Assembly (NCBI GenBank): GCA_964356295.1
Contig: CAYHHE010000060.1
Coordinates: forward strand, 1-18,373
DNA from: CAVQGZ01 sp964356295
Lineage (GTDB): Bacteria; Actinomycetota; Actinomycetes; Jiangellales; Jiangellaceae
Reading direction: 5' to 3'
DNA: 18,373 bases
Below, piece by piece: positions 8,320 through 15,818 of the stretch; within the stretch, counting starts at the first letter, position 1, and each line of letters begins with the position of its first letter. The translations under genes and the position numbers were made by a program. Under the pieces are notes generated by a model. That model was not told the origin of the DNA and searched no databases. It was given only the letters and a program-made list of their open reading frames with translations.

Positions 8320-9126
8320 ATGACGCCGGGTACCGAATCGGCCGAGCCGCACATCACGGTGGAGCGGGACGGGCACGTGCTGCTCATGGGCCTGAACCGC
8401 CCGAGGAAGTTCAACGCCTTCAACCTGCAGACCATCGACGAGCTCGGGAAGGCCTACGAGCTTCTCGGCAAGATCCCGCAGCTCCGCGCCGGGGTGCTCT
8501 TCTCGCACGGTCAGCACTTCTCCTCCGGGCTCCAGCTGGACGAGGTCGGCTCGGCGGTGAACCAGCGCGGCCCGCAGATCATCGCCGGCAACGACACCTA
8601 CGACCCGTTCGGGATCTGGAAGGACCCGGTGCCCAAGCCTGTCGTGATGGCCGTCGGGGGGATCGCGTTCACGCTGTCCATCGAGCTGGCGCTGGCCTGT
8701 GACATCGTCGTCGCCGGGGACGACGTGCGGTTCCGGCAGATGGAGGTGGCGCGCGGGATCATGCCCTTCGGTGGGGCCACCTTCCGGGCGCCGGCCCAGC
8801 TGGGCTGGGGCAATGCCATGCGCTTCCTGCTCACCGGTGAGGAGTTCGGCGCGCAGGAGGCGCTGCACATCGGCCTGGTCCAGGAGGTCGTCCCCGCCGG
8901 GACACAGGCCGACCGGGCCCGCGAGATCGCCCATCTGATCGCAGCACAGGCGCCGCTGGGTGTGCAGGCCACGCTGCGCAACGCCAGGTGCGGCGCGACC
9001 GACGGTCCCGAGGCCGCCGCGCTCAACATCCGTGACGTGCTGCCGGAGGTGCTGCACAGCCAGGATGCCGCCGAAGGTATGCGCAGCTTCCTCGAGCGCC
9101 GCGAAGCCACGTTCACCGGCCACTGA
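8320..9126 (+). CDS. enoyl-CoA hydratase/isomerase (crotonase) family protein
   Basis: This is a 268-residue crotonase-superfamily enzyme that likely hydrates or isomerises an enoyl-CoA. The oxyanion-hole segments are visible as SHGQHFSSGLQL (about residues 62-73) and the GGIAFTLSIELALACDIV block. Both hydratase glutamates appear to be kept: Glu122 in SIELAL and Glu142 in QMEVARGIMPFGGAT, so a hydratase reaction is possible. The exact substrate cannot be read from the sequence. It is divergent from the ecm-type mutase across about 115 bases, which suggests shared use of short or branched acyl-CoAs. The ATG has no Shine-Dalgarno and a -10 motif lies 8 bases upstream, pointing to a leaderless mRNA. 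The next gene begins 57 bases later with its own strong ribosome-binding site. Confidence 0.85.
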   Translation: MTPGTESAEPHITVERDGHVLLMGLNRPRKFNAFNLQTIDELGKAYELLGKIPQLRAGVLFSHGQHFSSGLQLDEVGSAVNQRGPQIIAGNDTYDPFGIWKDPVPKPVVMAVGGIAFTLSIELALACDIVVAGDDVRFRQMEVARGIMPFGGATFRAPAQLGWGNAMRFLLTGEEFGAQEALHIGLVQEVVPAGTQADRAREIAHLIAAQAPLGVQATLRNARCGATDGPEAAALNIRDVLPEVLHSQDAAEGMRSFLERREATFTGH

Positions 9127-9183
9127 GCTGCCGCACGGCGGCCCGCTGCGACCGGATCGAGTCAGGAACGTCCAGGAGGGCCG

Positions 9184-10335
9184 ATGACACTGCTGAGCCT
9201 GGGGATACTGGGCACCTCAGCCAAGGAGAACGAGCGGCGGCTGCCGGTCCACCCTCGGCATCTGGATCGAATCGACGCCGACCTGCGCGCCTCCATCGTG
9301 GCCGAGTGCGGCTACGGGGCGGACTTCGGGGTCACCGATGGCGAGCTCGCCCCCCTGGTCGCCGCGGTGGTGGACCGGGCGGAGCTGCTCGAACGCAGCG
9401 ACATCGTGCTGCTGCCCAAGCCGACGCGCAGTGATGTCGCCGGGATGCGCGACGGGCAGACGCTGTGGGGGTGGCCGCACTGCGTGCAGGACCCCGAGCT
9501 CACTCAGCTGGCCATCGACAAGCACCTCACGCTCATCGCGTGGGAGGCCATGCACTACTGGACCCCCCAGGGCACCCCAGGCGTGCACGTGTTCCACCGC
9601 AACAACGAGATCGCCGGGTACGCCTCCGTGCTGCACGCCATGACGCTCATGGGCACGTCGGGGGTGTACGGACGCAGGCTGAGCGCGGTGGTCCTCGGGT
9701 ACGGCAACACCGCTCGCGGGGCGATCACCGCCCTGCAGAGCCTGGGCGTCCATGACGTGGTAGCGCTGACCAAGCGTGAGGTGACCGCGGTGCCGTCCCC
9801 GATGCCGTCGGTGCTGCTCGGGCACATCGAGCGCACCGAGGCCGACCCGACCCGCACTGTGACGCACCGGCGTGCGGGCAACGAGCCGACTCACGAGTTC
9901 CTCGCCGAGCACGACATCATCGTCAACTGCATCCTGCAGGACACCGACGCCCCGCTGATGTTCCTCACTACCGACGAGCTGCCGATGGTCCGTCCCGGCA
10001 CCCTCATCGTGGACGTCTCCTGCGACGAGGGCATGGGGTTCGACTTCGCCCGCCCCACACCGTTCACCGACCCGATGTTCGTCGTGGGCCACGACATCCA
10101 CTACTACGGGGTCGACCACAGCCCGTCCTACCTGTGGAACTCCGCGACCTGGGAGATCTCCGAGGCGCTGCTGCCCTTCCTGCGGCCGGTCATGGATGGC
10201 CCGGACCGCTGGGCCGACGAGCCGACGATTGCCGGGGCGATCGAGGTCCAGGACGGGGTGGTGCGCAACCCGAAGATCCTCTCCTTCCAGGGCCGGTCGA
10301 CCGCCCACCCGCACCCGATCGAGGAGTCGCCGTGA
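9184..10335 (+). CDS. N5-(carboxyethyl)ornithine synthase-like NAD(P)H dehydrogenase
   Basis: This 383-residue protein belongs to the alanine dehydrogenase/pyridine nucleotide transhydrogenase fold. It most resembles N5-(carboxyethyl)ornithine synthase of Lactococcus, which reductively condenses pyruvate with the side-chain amine of ornithine (or lysine) using NADPH. Matching segments, from memory of that enzyme, are KENERRLPVHP near the N-terminus, LIAWEAM at about 117-123, RNNEIAGYASVLHA, the nucleotide-binding GYGNTARGA at 172-180, DVSCDEGMG and a late VDHSPSY. AGGAGG 4 bases upstream fixes ATG 9184. The stop overlaps the GTG of the F420 oxidoreductase by 4 bases, so the two are translationally coupled. 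The substrate could be another amino acid; an alanine or saccharopine dehydrogenase relative is the main alternative. Confidence 0.8.
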   Translation: MTLLSLGILGTSAKENERRLPVHPRHLDRIDADLRASIVAECGYGADFGVTDGELAPLVAAVVDRAELLERSDIVLLPKPTRSDVAGMRDGQTLWGWPHCVQDPELTQLAIDKHLTLIAWEAMHYWTPQGTPGVHVFHRNNEIAGYASVLHAMTLMGTSGVYGRRLSAVVLGYGNTARGAITALQSLGVHDVVALTKREVTAVPSPMPSVLLGHIERTEADPTRTVTHRRAGNEPTHEFLAEHDIIVNCILQDTDAPLMFLTTDELPMVRPGTLIVDVSCDEGMGFDFARPTPFTDPMFVVGHDIHYYGVDHSPSYLWNSATWEISEALLPFLRPVMDGPDRWADEPTIAGAIEVQDGVVRNPKILSFQGRSTAHPHPIEESP

Positions 10336-11363
10336 CCGCCACGCATCCCCCTACCCTCGGCGTCGCCCTCGGTGGCTCCTACGCCGCGCTTCCCGAGCTC
10401 GGTCGTGCCGTCGAGGCGCGCGGCTTCGACGCCGTCTGGGTGTCGGAGACCGACCACGACTCCATCCTGCAGGCCACGGTGCTGGCGTCGGGGACCGAGC
10501 GCATCGACGTGGGCACCAACATCACGCTGGCCTTCCCCCGCTCACCGACGGTGACCGCCATGGCGGCCTGGGACCTCAACGAGATCTCCGGCGACCGCTT
10601 CATCGTCGGGCTGGGCAGCCAGGTCCGCCGCATCATCACCGACCGGTTCGCCGCGGCGTTCGACCAGCCGGCCAAGCGGATGGGTGAGTACGTGCAGGCC
10701 ATGCGGACGGTGTGGAACATGGAACGCGGTCAGCGGGCGCCGTTCCGCGGGGAGATCTACAAGGTGCTGCGGCCGGGGCTCAACGGGTTGGGCAGCGCGA
10801 CCGACCGCGCCCTGCCGCGGGTGTACGTGGCTGCGGTCGGTCCGCTGATGACCACGACGGCTGCCACCTACGCCGACGGCATGCTCGGCCACCCGTTCAC
10901 GTCCCCGGCGTACCTGCGCCAGGACGTGCTGCCGCGCATCGACGCCGCGCTGCGGGCGGCCGGGCGCGCCCGCGAGTCCTTCACCCTGGCCCAGGGCGTG
11001 ATCCTGTGCGTGGCCGAGGACCGCGAGGTTGCGGTCAAGGAGGCCAAGGCGCAGGTCGGCTTCTACGGCACCACGCCGAACTACTCCCCGGTGTTCGCCG
11101 CCAACGGCGAGGCCCACCTGACCGAGGACCTCGCTCGCGTGTTCGCCGACACTGGTGGCGACCCCGACGCGCTGGCTGCCGCCGTCCCGGACGACGTGCT
11201 CGAGCGCTACGCGATCGCCGGAACCCCGGACGAGGTCCGTGACCGGCTGGATGAGGTGGCCGGGCTGGTCGACCACCTCATCCTGGGCGGCGCGTGGTAC
11301 CGGGTGCCGCCGGCGCGCGCGGCGGAGAACGTCCAGGCCATCATGGAGACCTTCGGGCGCTGA
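10332..11363 (+). CDS. LLM-class F420-dependent oxidoreductase
   Basis: This 343-residue protein has the luciferase-like monooxygenase barrel of actinobacterial F420-dependent oxidoreductases. It most resembles the MSMEG_2256 subfamily, as judged by the remembered pattern WVSETDHD, then FPRSPTVTAMAAWDLNEISGDRF and GLGSQVRRIITDRF. A later segment reads YVAAVGPLMTTTAATYADG. Such enzymes transfer hydride to or from reduced cofactor F420; FMN use is possible and the substrate is unknown. The frame is open for about 200 bases upstream, but that part lies inside the preceding gene. GTG 10332 has GAGGAG at 5 bases upstream and a GTGA overlap with the previous stop, so it is the likely start. The 3' end overlaps the convergent endonuclease V-like gene by 23 bases. 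Confidence 0.88.
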   Translation: MTATHPPTLGVALGGSYAALPELGRAVEARGFDAVWVSETDHDSILQATVLASGTERIDVGTNITLAFPRSPTVTAMAAWDLNEISGDRFIVGLGSQVRRIITDRFAAAFDQPAKRMGEYVQAMRTVWNMERGQRAPFRGEIYKVLRPGLNGLGSATDRALPRVYVAAVGPLMTTTAATYADGMLGHPFTSPAYLRQDVLPRIDAALRAAGRARESFTLAQGVILCVAEDREVAVKEAKAQVGFYGTTPNYSPVFAANGEAHLTEDLARVFADTGGDPDALAAAVPDDVLERYAIAGTPDEVRDRLDEVAGLVDHLILGGAWYRVPPARAAENVQAIMETFGR

Positions 11364-12063
11364 CCGGGTGGTCAGCCTCGGCCTCGGCCTCGGCCCGAGC
11401 CTCTCGGGCGACCCGACGGGCCTGCCGCAGCGGCTCGGGCGTTCGGCTGCCGCCCCGGCACCGCAGCACGACCGCGGCCGCCGTGGCGGCGTCGGTGCGC
11501 CACGCCGCGTGCGCCACCACCGGCCGCACGCCTCGCACCGTCCGGACCCAACGGCCGACCTCCTCCCCGTCCAGCATCAGCGGGGACGAGTCGCCCGGCA
11601 GGTCCAGCGGCTGTGCGCCCCGGGCGATCAGCGGTCGGTGCGTCACACCGACGGTGGGCACGTCGAGCACCGTGCCGATGTGCACGGCCAGCCCGGCCCG
11701 GCGCGGATGGTCTCGTCCGGTCGCGTCGACCAGCACGACGTCGGCGTGCCCGACAAGCGGAGCCAGCGCCTGGTCAAGCATCGGGCCCTCGCGCAGGGCC
11801 AGCAGACCGGGCGCGTACGAGGCCCCAGCGACGCCTGCCACCACTCGTCGGCGCATCAGCCGCGGTCCCTCCAGGAGCACCGCCCCCACCCAGGCGCGGT
11901 CCCCCGGATGCCCCGGGCCCTGCTCTCCACGCAGGAAGGCAACGAAGGCCGCGGCCGTGCGCAGCTCACGCTCGGGCGGGCGCCACAGCGCGGGGTCGAG
12001 GTCCGCCAGCCGCTGCTGCTCGGCGACCAGCGCCTCGGCCTGGACCGGCCACTGGTGCACCAT
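11341..12063 (-). CDS. endonuclease V-like protein with degenerate active site
   Basis: This 240-residue protein has the endonuclease V (Nfi) layout: SYAPGLLALREGP (residues 82-94), VLVDATGRDHPRR (110-122) and VPTVGVTHRPL (136-145). Endonuclease V cuts DNA next to deoxyinosine. Compared with the remembered E. coli and Thermotoga enzymes, Tyr83, Glu92, Asp113 and His119 are kept. The first metal-binding Asp is Phe40 (TAAAFVAF), the Lys in the GVAK segment is His142, and the C-terminal catalytic-region His is Trp188. The DGHG segment also reads DATG. Catalysis is therefore doubtful. I chose ATG 12063 because it overlaps the stop of the upstream HAD gene (TGATG); GTG 12084 would add 7 residues. 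The final residues are low-complexity Ala/Glu and overlap the opposing LLM gene by 23 bases. Confidence 0.8.
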   Translation of the reverse strand: MVHQWPVQAEALVAEQQRLADLDPALWRPPERELRTAAAFVAFLRGEQGPGHPGDRAWVGAVLLEGPRLMRRRVVAGVAGASYAPGLLALREGPMLDQALAPLVGHADVVLVDATGRDHPRRAGLAVHIGTVLDVPTVGVTHRPLIARGAQPLDLPGDSSPLMLDGEEVGRWVRTVRGVRPVVAHAAWRTDAATAAAVVLRCRGGSRTPEPLRQARRVAREARAEAEAEADHPVSARRSP

Positions 12064-12848
12064 CACGAGGAGCGGGACTGCCACCAGTCCGGCAGCACGG
12101 CGATGGAGTCGAGCACAGCGGCCGGTCTGACGGCACCGTCGAGATCAGCCTGGCTGAACTTGCCCGTGCGGACCAGCACCCCCTCCAGGCCGGCGGACTG
12201 GGCACTTTCGACGTCGGTCCGGATGTCGTCCCCGACCATGACAACCTCGTCCGGATGAGCGCCCAGTACCTGCACGGCACTGGCGTAGAACGCCGCGGAC
12301 GGCTTGCCCAGCACGACCGGCTCGGTTCCGCTGGCTGCGGCCAGCGCGGCCACGAACGCTCCGGTGTCCAGGCGCAGCCCGTCCGGGGCGCGCCAGTACC
12401 GGGTCATGCCCAGCGCCACCAGCGGTGGTCGATGCGGGGTCATGAGAAGGCGGAAGGCCCTGTTGAGCGTGGCGAAGTCCCACCGCTCGCCCATGTCTCC
12501 CACCACCACGGCATCAGGGGGCTCCGGCGCGGTGACGCGGAGCGGATCGAGGTCGGCGAACTCGTGCGCGGTGTCGTCCGGGACGAACAGCGCGGGGCGG
12601 GTCAGCCCGCGCTCGGTCAGCCAGGCCAGGGCTGCGACGCAGGGGGTGAGGATGCCTGCGAGGTCGACCTCGATGCCCAGCCGGCGCAACCGCGCCACGA
12701 TGGACGCACGTGGGCGTGACGTGGTGTTGGTCAGGAACAGGTGCGGCACGTCCTGCGCCCGCAGCCACCTCGCCGTGGCGGCTGCGCCCGGGACCGCCTC
12801 GTCCCCGACGTAGAACACCCCGTCGAGGTCGAGCAGGAGACCCTTCAT
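12063..12848 (-). CDS. HAD-superfamily subfamily IIA hydrolase (LHPP-like)
   Basis: This 261-residue phosphatase is of HAD subfamily IIA and most resembles the LHPP group (phospholysine phosphohistidine inorganic pyrophosphate phosphatase). HAD motif I is LLLDLDGV with the nucleophile Asp7 and acid/base Asp9. Motif II is FLTNTTSRP, the motif III Lys is in LGKPSAAFY, and motif IV is MVGDDIRTDV. The cap lies between motifs II and III, as in class IIA. The physiological substrate cannot be read from sequence. ATG 12848 fits conservation and has GGGAGG 12 bases upstream. ATG 12860 has the same GGGAGG directly against it, and GTG 12875 is also possible. The gene is translationally coupled (TGATG) to the endonuclease V-like gene. 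Confidence 0.87.
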   Translation of the reverse strand: MKGLLLDLDGVFYVGDEAVPGAAATARWLRAQDVPHLFLTNTTSRPRASIVARLRRLGIEVDLAGILTPCVAALAWLTERGLTRPALFVPDDTAHEFADLDPLRVTAPEPPDAVVVGDMGERWDFATLNRAFRLLMTPHRPPLVALGMTRYWRAPDGLRLDTGAFVAALAAASGTEPVVLGKPSAAFYASAVQVLGAHPDEVVMVGDDIRTDVESAQSAGLEGVLVRTGKFSQADLDGAVRPAAVLDSIAVLPDWWQSRSS

Positions 12849-12914
12849 CGCTGCGCCCATCCTCCCACGCACCACCCACCCAGGCTGCCCGCCGGGCCGC
12901 CCTCTCCCTCCGGC

Positions 12915-12971
12915 CGATCTTGACGATACGGTCGACTCCGGACGCGCCGATCGACAGAAACGTCAAGATCG
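12915..12971. repeat. long interrupted inverted repeat (hairpin) between ung and the HAD gene
   Basis: CGATCTTGACG at 12915-12925 is perfectly inverted as CGTCAAGATCG at 12961-12971. Inside it, GTCGA (12931-12935) pairs with TCGAC (12951-12955), leaving a symmetric 5-by-5 internal loop. CGG/CCG can pair further in. It lies 27 bases past the ung stop and 67 or more before the HAD start. It could end ung transcription, be an operator for the HAD gene, or be a dispersed repeat. There is no T-run. Confidence 0.7.
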
Positions 12972-12997
12972 CGCAGGCGCCGCTAGACGCGGGCCTG

Positions 12998-13675
12998 CTA
13001 GGGGAGGCGCCAGTCGAAGGGCTGCCCGTCCAGGGCCATCAGGTGCTCGTTGGCTCGGCTGAATGGCCTGGACCCGAAGAAGCCGCGCTCGGCCGACATG
13101 GGACTGGGATGAGCGCTGGCCACCACCGGGACGCCGGCGAGCAGCGGTTGCAGTGACTGGGCATCGCGGCCCCAGAGGATCGCGACCAGGGGCGCCTCGC
13201 GCGCCACCAGCGCCCGGATCGCCTGGTCGGTCACGACCTCCCAGCCCCGGGCACGGTGCGAGGCCGGCCTGCCTGGTTGGACGGTGAGCACCCGGTTGAG
13301 CAGCAGCACCCCGTGCTCGGCCCACGGGGTGAGGTCACCACTGGACGGCGCCGCGAAGCCGAGGTCGGCGCGGTACTCGGTGAGGATGTTCTGCAGGCTG
13401 CGCGGCAGGGGCCGGACCCCGGGAGCTACCGAGAAGCTCAGGCCGACCGGGTGACCCGGGGTGGGGTAGGGGTCCTGGCCCACGATCAGCACCCGCACGT
13501 CGCCCAGCGGCTGGGTGAACGCCCGCAGGACGTTCGGCCCGGCCGGGAGGTAGCCGCGTCCGGCGGCGATCTCGTCCCGCAGGAACTGACCCATCGCCGC
13601 GACCTGTCCAGCCACCGGTTCGAGGGCCGCCGCCCAGCCGGGCTCGACGAGGTCGCTGAGCGGTCGGGCGGCCAC
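12998..13675 (-). CDS. ung: uracil-DNA glycosylase, family 1
   Basis: This 225-residue enzyme removes uracil from DNA to start base-excision repair. Family 1 signatures are complete. The water-activating motif GQDPYP is at residues 66-71 with catalytic Asp68. LLLNRVLTV follows at about 124-132, and the HPSP loop is at 189-192, continued as MSAERGFFGSRPFSRAN. Length is normal. GTG 13675 was chosen because the conserved start of the protein fits. No Shine-Dalgarno is present and a TAGGGT -10-like element ends 8 bases upstream, suggesting a leaderless mRNA. A longer open frame extends to 13825 but passes through the terminator of the upstream gene, so it is unlikely. Confidence 0.95.
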   Translation of the reverse strand: MAARPLSDLVEPGWAAALEPVAGQVAAMGQFLRDEIAAGRGYLPAGPNVLRAFTQPLGDVRVLIVGQDPYPTPGHPVGLSFSVAPGVRPLPRSLQNILTEYRADLGFAAPSSGDLTPWAEHGVLLLNRVLTVQPGRPASHRARGWEVVTDQAIRALVAREAPLVAILWGRDAQSLQPLLAGVPVVASAHPSPMSAERGFFGSRPFSRANEHLMALDGQPFDWRLP

Positions 13676-13683
13676 GGAGGTCG

Positions 13684-13689
13684 ACCCTA
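13684..13689 (-). promoter_or_regulatory. possible -10 element for leaderless ung
   Basis: TAGGGT on the minus strand is separated from the ung GTG by 8 bases, the same geometry as the crotonase promoter at 8306-8311. No good -35 is seen. It lies just after the hairpin terminator at 13697-13728, so ung would have its own promoter. Confidence 0.35.
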
Positions 13690-13696
13690 GACAGGC

Positions 13697-13728
13697 CGAG
13701 GGGCCCGAGCCGATGCCCGGGCCCCTCG
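13697..13728 (-). terminator. hairpin terminator after the acyl-CoA dehydrogenase gene
   Basis: CGAGGGGCCCG (13697-13707) and CGGGCCCCTCG (13718-13728) form a perfect 11-bp GC-rich stem with a 10-base loop, 8 bases past the stop codon at 13737. There is no U-run after it on the minus strand, which is common for actinobacterial hairpin terminators. Confidence 0.75.
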
Positions 13729-13736
13729 CAGCAACC

Positions 13737-15689
13737 TCAGGCGAGCGCGTAAGGGTCGCGCCGCAGGTCCTCGGTCTGGCTGGGTCCGTGGGTCTGGTCC
13801 GCGATCCACGGGCCGGTGCCCTCACTGAGGTCGATGATGTCGGACCACAGCCACGAGAAGTCGCCGTCCATCAACCGCGAGGTCAGCTCGCGGTCGAGGT
13901 CGTCGGTGTTCTTCCACAGCCCGCCGAACAGGTCACCGATGCGCAGCCGGGACTGGCGGCAGAAGGCGTCCGCGAGCGCGTAGGCCTCCTCGCCCTGCGT
14001 CCCGCCGACCTTGCTACGGATGCGTTCAGCGGCGACGATGGCGCACGCCTGGGCGTATAGCTCGGTCCCGATGAGCACGATCCGGGACATGAACATCTGC
14101 TTGTGCAGCATCCCAGTGGCGTAGCGCCCGAGGCCGTAGATCACGTTGCGGGCCATGCGCTGCGAACAACGGTCGATGTAGCGCAGGTGCTTGGCCAGCG
14201 AGCCGTACTCGGTGTAGGCGTTCGGGTTGTGTCCCTTGCCGATGGCCAGCGTCGGCAGGTAGCCGGCGTAGTACTTGGCGGCATTCACCGCGACCTTGCG
14301 CTTCTCCGCGAGGTCCACGTCGGGGTCGAACAGGGCGAAACCGTTCTTCTGGTGCTCCTCCATCGCCTCCCGGGCGAGCGCCAGGTACATGATCTCTGTC
14401 GCGCCTTCGAACACGCGGTTGATGCGCTGGTCCCGTAGGGAACCCTCGGCGTTGACGGCACGCTCGCCCCGGGCCTGCAGGGAAGCAGCCGTCTCGTAGC
14501 CACGGCCACCACGCACCTGCACGAGATCGTCCGCGATGCGCCACCCCATCTCGGACGCGAAGAGCTTCGCGATGGCCGACTCCACGCGGATGTCGTTGCG
14601 CTTCTGGTCGGCCATGATGGAAGTCATCTCCTGCATGGCGTCCATCGCGAAGGTCGTGGCCGCCATGAAGGACACCTTGCTGGCGATGGCCTCGTACTTC
14701 CCGATCGGCTTGCCCATCGAGTGCCGAGCCGCGACCCACTCGCCAGCGATCTTGGTCGACCACTTGCCAGCACCCGCGCTCATGCCCGGAATCGACAGCC
14801 GTCCCACGTTGAGCGTGCTCAGGGCCACCGCGAGCCCCTTGCCCTCCTTGCCGAGCAGGTTCTCCTTGGGGACTCGCACGTCGTGGAAGCGGGTGACACC
14901 GTTCTCGATGCCGCGCAGGCCCATGAACTCGTTACGCCGCTCCACTGTGATCCCGGGCGAGTCGAGCTCGACGATGAAGGTGGAGAGCCCGCCGCGGTGC
15001 GTCTGGCTCTTCGGCACGAGGGCGAGCACGACGACGAGATCAGCGATCACGCCGTTCGTGGTCCACAGCTTCACGCCGTTGAGGATGTAGGCCTCGTCGT
15101 CCTCGGTGGGCACCGCTGTGGTGCCGGTGTGCGCGAGGTCCGTCCCGGTGTTCGGCTCGGTGAGCAGGCAGGCCGTCACCGCACCCTGCGCGCAGCGCGG
15201 CAGGTACTTCCGCTTCTGCTCCTCGGTCCCGTAGGACTTGAGGGGCTGCGGGACACCGATCGACTGGTGCGCCGACAGCAGCACCCCGAGCGAACCATGG
15301 ACCTGGGTGACGTTGGCCAGTGCCTTGTTGTACGCGACCTGCGACAGGCCGAGCCCGCCGTACTCCTTCGGGATCTTCATCCCGAACGCACCCAGATCGG
15401 CCAGACCCTTGACGACGTACTCGGGGATGACGCCCGTACGCTCGATCTCGGGCCCGACCTCGCGCCACTCGGTCTGACAGACGTGGCGGATCTTCTCGAG
15501 GTACGCGGCGGTCTCGGCGGCGACCGCAGGCTCCTCCTCCGGGAAGGGCGCGATGAGGTCGAGCCGGAAGTGCCCAAGGAATAGCTCCTTGCCGAACGAC
15601 GGCAGGACGATCTCGCTTGCCTGACCGAGTGACTCGGCCATTGCCTGGGCCTTCTTGATCTCGGCAACGTTGCTAGCCACCTTCGCCAT
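13737..15689 (-). CDS. acyl-CoA dehydrogenase, VLCAD/ACAD9-like long form
   Basis: This 650-residue flavoprotein would carry out the first, alpha-beta desaturation step of fatty acyl-CoA oxidation. Its extra C-terminal region of about 200 residues resembles the VLCAD/ACAD9 type rather than the usual 380-residue forms. Visible family segments are GLADLGAFGMKIPKEYGGLG, the flavin/substrate stretch CLLTEPNTGTDLA, and RVFEGATEIMYL, in which Glu428 sits at the catalytic base position of VLCAD-type enzymes. ATG 15689 has AAGGAG 5 bases upstream; the open frame continues upstream but through the promoter and operator. It is followed by a hairpin terminator, so it is probably transcribed alone or with adh. 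The operator-like palindrome at 15761-15774 suggests TetR-type control. It does not look like methylsuccinyl-CoA dehydrogenase of the ethylmalonyl pathway, judged by length. Confidence 0.93.
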   Translation of the reverse strand: MAKVASNVAEIKKAQAMAESLGQASEIVLPSFGKELFLGHFRLDLIAPFPEEEPAVAAETAAYLEKIRHVCQTEWREVGPEIERTGVIPEYVVKGLADLGAFGMKIPKEYGGLGLSQVAYNKALANVTQVHGSLGVLLSAHQSIGVPQPLKSYGTEEQKRKYLPRCAQGAVTACLLTEPNTGTDLAHTGTTAVPTEDDEAYILNGVKLWTTNGVIADLVVVLALVPKSQTHRGGLSTFIVELDSPGITVERRNEFMGLRGIENGVTRFHDVRVPKENLLGKEGKGLAVALSTLNVGRLSIPGMSAGAGKWSTKIAGEWVAARHSMGKPIGKYEAIASKVSFMAATTFAMDAMQEMTSIMADQKRNDIRVESAIAKLFASEMGWRIADDLVQVRGGRGYETAASLQARGERAVNAEGSLRDQRINRVFEGATEIMYLALAREAMEEHQKNGFALFDPDVDLAEKRKVAVNAAKYYAGYLPTLAIGKGHNPNAYTEYGSLAKHLRYIDRCSQRMARNVIYGLGRYATGMLHKQMFMSRIVLIGTELYAQACAIVAAERIRSKVGGTQGEEAYALADAFCRQSRLRIGDLFGGLWKNTDDLDRELTSRLMDGDFSWLWSDIIDLSEGTGPWIADQTHGPSQTEDLRRDPYALA

Positions 15690-15747
15690 GCTGACTCCTT
15701 CGGGTGAACGAGGACGCGTGCACCGCACATCGGCGACGCGGCGGATA

Positions 15748-15774
15748 TTACCGGGCAGTATTACTGGCCAGTAA
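15748..15774. promoter_or_regulatory. double operator-like palindrome upstream of the acyl-CoA dehydrogenase
   Basis: TTACTGGCCAGTAA at 15761-15774 is a perfect 14-bp palindrome. A related imperfect copy, TTACCGGGCAGTAT, starts 13 bases before it at 15748 and shares one base with it. This is typical of binding sites for a dimeric repressor such as TetR-family regulators of fatty-acid genes. No regulator gene is in the window. Confidence 0.65.
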
Positions 15775-15785
15775 CGTGCAATCAA
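15758..15785 (-). promoter_or_regulatory. probable promoter of the acyl-CoA dehydrogenase gene
   Basis: On the minus strand TTGATT (15785-15780) and TAATAC (15763-15758) are 16 bases apart and resemble -35 and -10 elements. The 14-bp palindrome fills the spacer, so a bound repressor would block RNA polymerase. The 5' untranslated region would be about 60 bases. Confidence 0.4.
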
Positions 15786-15818
15786 GGGTCAGTCGACCCA
15801 AGAATCGAGGCAGAGTGC

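Noticed and set aside
10134..10331. N-terminal extension of the F420 oxidoreductase
   Set aside because: The open frame overlaps conserved codons of the preceding dehydrogenase in another phase; GTG 10332 has a good ribosome-binding site and the protein family begins there.
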